From the NCBI GenBank assembly GCA_964612505.1, contig CAZTEX010000006.1, positions 34,077-98,076 on the forward strand: a stretch of 64,000 bases of DNA. The letters run 5' to 3'. Position 1 is the stretch's first letter. Each line of letters begins with the position of its first letter. Below, one piece after another: positions 62,731-64,000 of the stretch. The DNA comes from JAAZZY01 sp964612505. GTDB lineage: Bacteria; Chlamydiota; Chlamydiia; Chlamydiales; JAAZZY01. Both the position numbers and the translations under genes were made by a program. The notes under the pieces were generated by a model, which saw nothing but the letters and a program-made list of their open reading frames with translations, did no database searches and was not told where the DNA came from.

Positions 62731-63180
62731 TTACTTTGTTTCGTCTTCTTCTTCAAAAAATTCAGATTTGTTGAGCTCATGGACATGGGTCTCAGCTAGC
62801 TTTGGCTCATCTAAGTATACATTCTTAAAAATGACATGCACTGTTGACACATGTAAACCTGTGAGATTATTCACTTCATCAGCAATCTTTTGTTGAATTT
62901 CTTTAGCTTTCTCTGGGATTGAAATTCCATATTGAACATTGACTTCAACTTTAATTTTTATAGTTGGGCTTTTGGCCTCCTGTTCAACAAAAATTCCTTT
63001 AATTCTTTCAACATTGCCTCGATTTAAAATCGCATCAATAAGATTACCTTCAAGCAAAGTAATATCTTTAACTTTCGTTAAAACTTGCAAAATAATCGCT
63101 TGAAAAACTCTATTTTCAATGTCGCGAATAAATGTAGTTTCTGCAATTTCTAATTCTTTAGTGTCGACTTTGTCGTTCAT
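62731..63180 (-). CDS. Asp23/Gls24-family protein
   Basis: 149 residues, start with perfect AAGGAGG. Contains the Asp23 core: VFQAIILQVLTKVKDITLLEG, the mid-domain FVEQEAKSPTIKIKVEVNVQYGISIPEKAKEIQQKIADEV, and GLHVSTVHVIFKNVYL. Acidic C-terminal tail. Cytoplasmic, envelope-associated proteins in Gram-positives; role here unknown. Operon with the AmaP-like gene downstream. The gap above it to the GYF_2 gene holds a divergent promoter region of 168 bases. Confidence 0.85.
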   Translation of the reverse strand: MNDKVDTKELEIAETTFIRDIENRVFQAIILQVLTKVKDITLLEGNLIDAILNRGNVERIKGIFVEQEAKSPTIKIKVEVNVQYGISIPEKAKEIQQKIADEVNNLTGLHVSTVHVIFKNVYLDEPKLAETHVHELNKSEFFEEEDETK

Positions 63181-63348
63181 AATTCCTCCTTAAGAAACTT
63201 TTATAAGAGAATCCCAGTATATGAGTTTTAAAATTTGGCTACAATCTTTTAAAAGCCTTGGAAGCTTCTAAGATAGTGAAATTTATTCTAATAAATCTAA
63301 TAAAGGCGTATAATAGGGCTTTCATGAACAAACCCAAAATAGCAGAAA

Positions 63349-63804
63349 ATGAACACTCTATCACCTAAAGAAGTAATGATTGCCCTAGTCATGGGTGTAG
63401 TTTGGGGATTGGCTTGCATGTACTTTGCAAAGAAAAAAGGACGCGATCCAAAGGGATGGTTTATTTTAGGGTTATTATTTTCAATCTTCGCTTTTGCAGC
63501 GCTTATGCTGATCCCTTCTGAAAAATCGATGCAATTAGCCGCAGAAGCAAAAGCTCTACAAACTAAGAAAGAAGAAGAACTTCAGCTTAAACAATCGTTT
63601 AAACCACTCACAACCACTCTTGAGAATCGCAAATGGTTTTATTTAGATACTCAAAATACACAAAATGGTCCGATTGACCTCAAAGCTCTTAAAGTAGCAA
63701 AAGCCCAAGGAAGTATTAACAGTAAGACGTATTTATGGTCTGAAGGTATGCTTGATTGGAAAATCTTGGAAGAGCTCAGCTATTTAAAGACCGAGCTCGA
63801 ATAA
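63349..63804 (+). CDS. membrane protein with a C-terminal GYF_2 domain
   Basis: 151 residues with two hydrophobic segments (about 8-27 and 36-56) and a short coiled stretch (about 64-80). The C-terminal GYF_2 domain (DUF4339, about 95-145: KWFYLDTQNTQNGPID...YLWSEGMLDWKILEEL) is a peptide-binding-type fold common in membrane proteins of other bacteria. Convergent with rpsN. Partner unknown. Confidence 0.75.
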   Translation: MNTLSPKEVMIALVMGVVWGLACMYFAKKKGRDPKGWFILGLLFSIFAFAALMLIPSEKSMQLAAEAKALQTKKEEELQLKQSFKPLTTTLENRKWFYLDTQNTQNGPIDLKALKVAKAQGSINSKTYLWSEGMLDWKILEELSYLKTELE

Positions 63805-63816
63805 AGTAATTAAATA

Positions 63817-64000
63817 TTACCAGCTTGCTTTGACAACACCGGGGATTAGTCCCATGTTGGCCATTTCTCTAAAACAGATCCTGGAAAGTTTAAACTTGCG
63901 AAGATATCCACGAGGACGACCCGTTAGTTGGCATCTATTTCTTTGGCGAACTTTGGATGAATCTCTTGGCATTTTATTCAGTTTATCGATGGCCGCTAGA
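63817..64000 (-). CDS. rpsN: 30S ribosomal protein S14, C-terminal part (cut by the window end)
   Basis: 60 visible residues ending MGLIPGVVKASW. Frame includes RNRCQLTGRPRGYLRKF and CFREMANMG, typical of long-form S14. Only one of the zinc-type cysteine positions seems kept, which suggests the zinc-free C- form. Chlamydia has rpsN in the same neighbourhood as uvrC and mutS. Confidence 0.95.
   Translation of the reverse strand, partial: LAAIDKLNKMPRDSSKVRQRNRCQLTGRPRGYLRKFKLSRICFREMANMGLIPGVVKASW

Noticed and set aside
1..64000. CRISPR array, insertion sequence or rRNA
   Set aside because: No regularly spaced repeats, transposase or rRNA sequence was found by reading both strands.

Overview
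This window is AT-rich chromosomal DNA from a member of the Chlamydiae, most likely an environmental (amoeba- or invertebrate-associated) lineage rather than Chlamydia itself. From memory of C. trachomatis gene order, several blocks match: aspS-mip and trxA; plsC-cmk-cdsA-uppS; recR-bamA-ompH-lpxD; fabI with a HAD hydrolase; dnaQ-msbA-accA-(hypothetical)-ihf; groEL-groES-pepF; and mutS/uvrC/rpsN. The blocks are shuffled relative to each other and separated by genes Chlamydia lacks (LpxI, an L,D-transpeptidase, an Asp23/AmaP pair, an S9 peptidase, a TetX-like monooxygenase and others). I cannot name the genus.

Layout. 1-6.3 kb: the end of aspS, an FKBP isomerase, then a leftward run with an exported NUDIX protein, lpxI, trxA and the phospholipid/undecaprenyl genes plsC-cmk-cdsA-uppS. 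6.5-11.3 kb: recR and the outer-membrane biogenesis genes bamA-skp-lpxD. 11.3-12.7 kb: three tandem small two-hydrophobic-segment proteins that look like inclusion-membrane-type proteins. 12.8-28.4 kb: fabI, a membrane pseudokinase with TPRs, two large unknown proteins, a HAD phosphatase, a FliO-like gene coupled to a 56-codon lipoprotein gene and dnaQ, then msbA, accA, an L,D-transpeptidase, a DNA-binding HU/IHF protein, tyrS and gloB. 28.4-37.8 kb: groESL with a CIRCE-like operator, pepF, an antiporter, HPr, a bifunctional-nuclease-family protein, rpiA, a NIF3 protein and an AsmA-like protein.

37.9-53.1 kb starts at a tRNA-Asn gene and is clearly accessory. It holds a TetX-like monooxygenase, an exported S9 peptidase, two fused gene relics, an exported SDR, an exported 2H-phosphoesterase-like protein, an exported acetamidase/formamidase beside a frameshifted OprB-like porin, an Ala/Asn-rich protein, an exported NUDIX protein, a hydrolase split by an amber codon, a beta-lactamase-fold protein, a YozG/DUF2975 regulator pair and a beta-barrel outer-membrane protein. 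Decay and acquisition are both visible here.

53.2-64 kb returns to housekeeping: recD2, mutS, a two-gene ABC exporter, uvrC, a 43-residue lysine-rich protein, the Asp23/AmaP-like pair, a GYF_2 protein and the end of rpsN.

Together the core genes build the envelope (lipid A: lpxD, lpxI, msbA; phospholipid: plsC, cdsA, cmk; fatty acid: fabI, accA; undecaprenyl carrier: uppS; outer-membrane assembly: bamA, skp; cross-linking: L,D-transpeptidase) and maintain the genome (recR, dnaQ, recD2, mutS, uvrC). The best candidates for something undescribed are the tandem Inc-like family, the membrane pseudokinase-TPR protein, the FliO-like protein, and the accessory set in which normally cytosolic enzyme families carry export signals.
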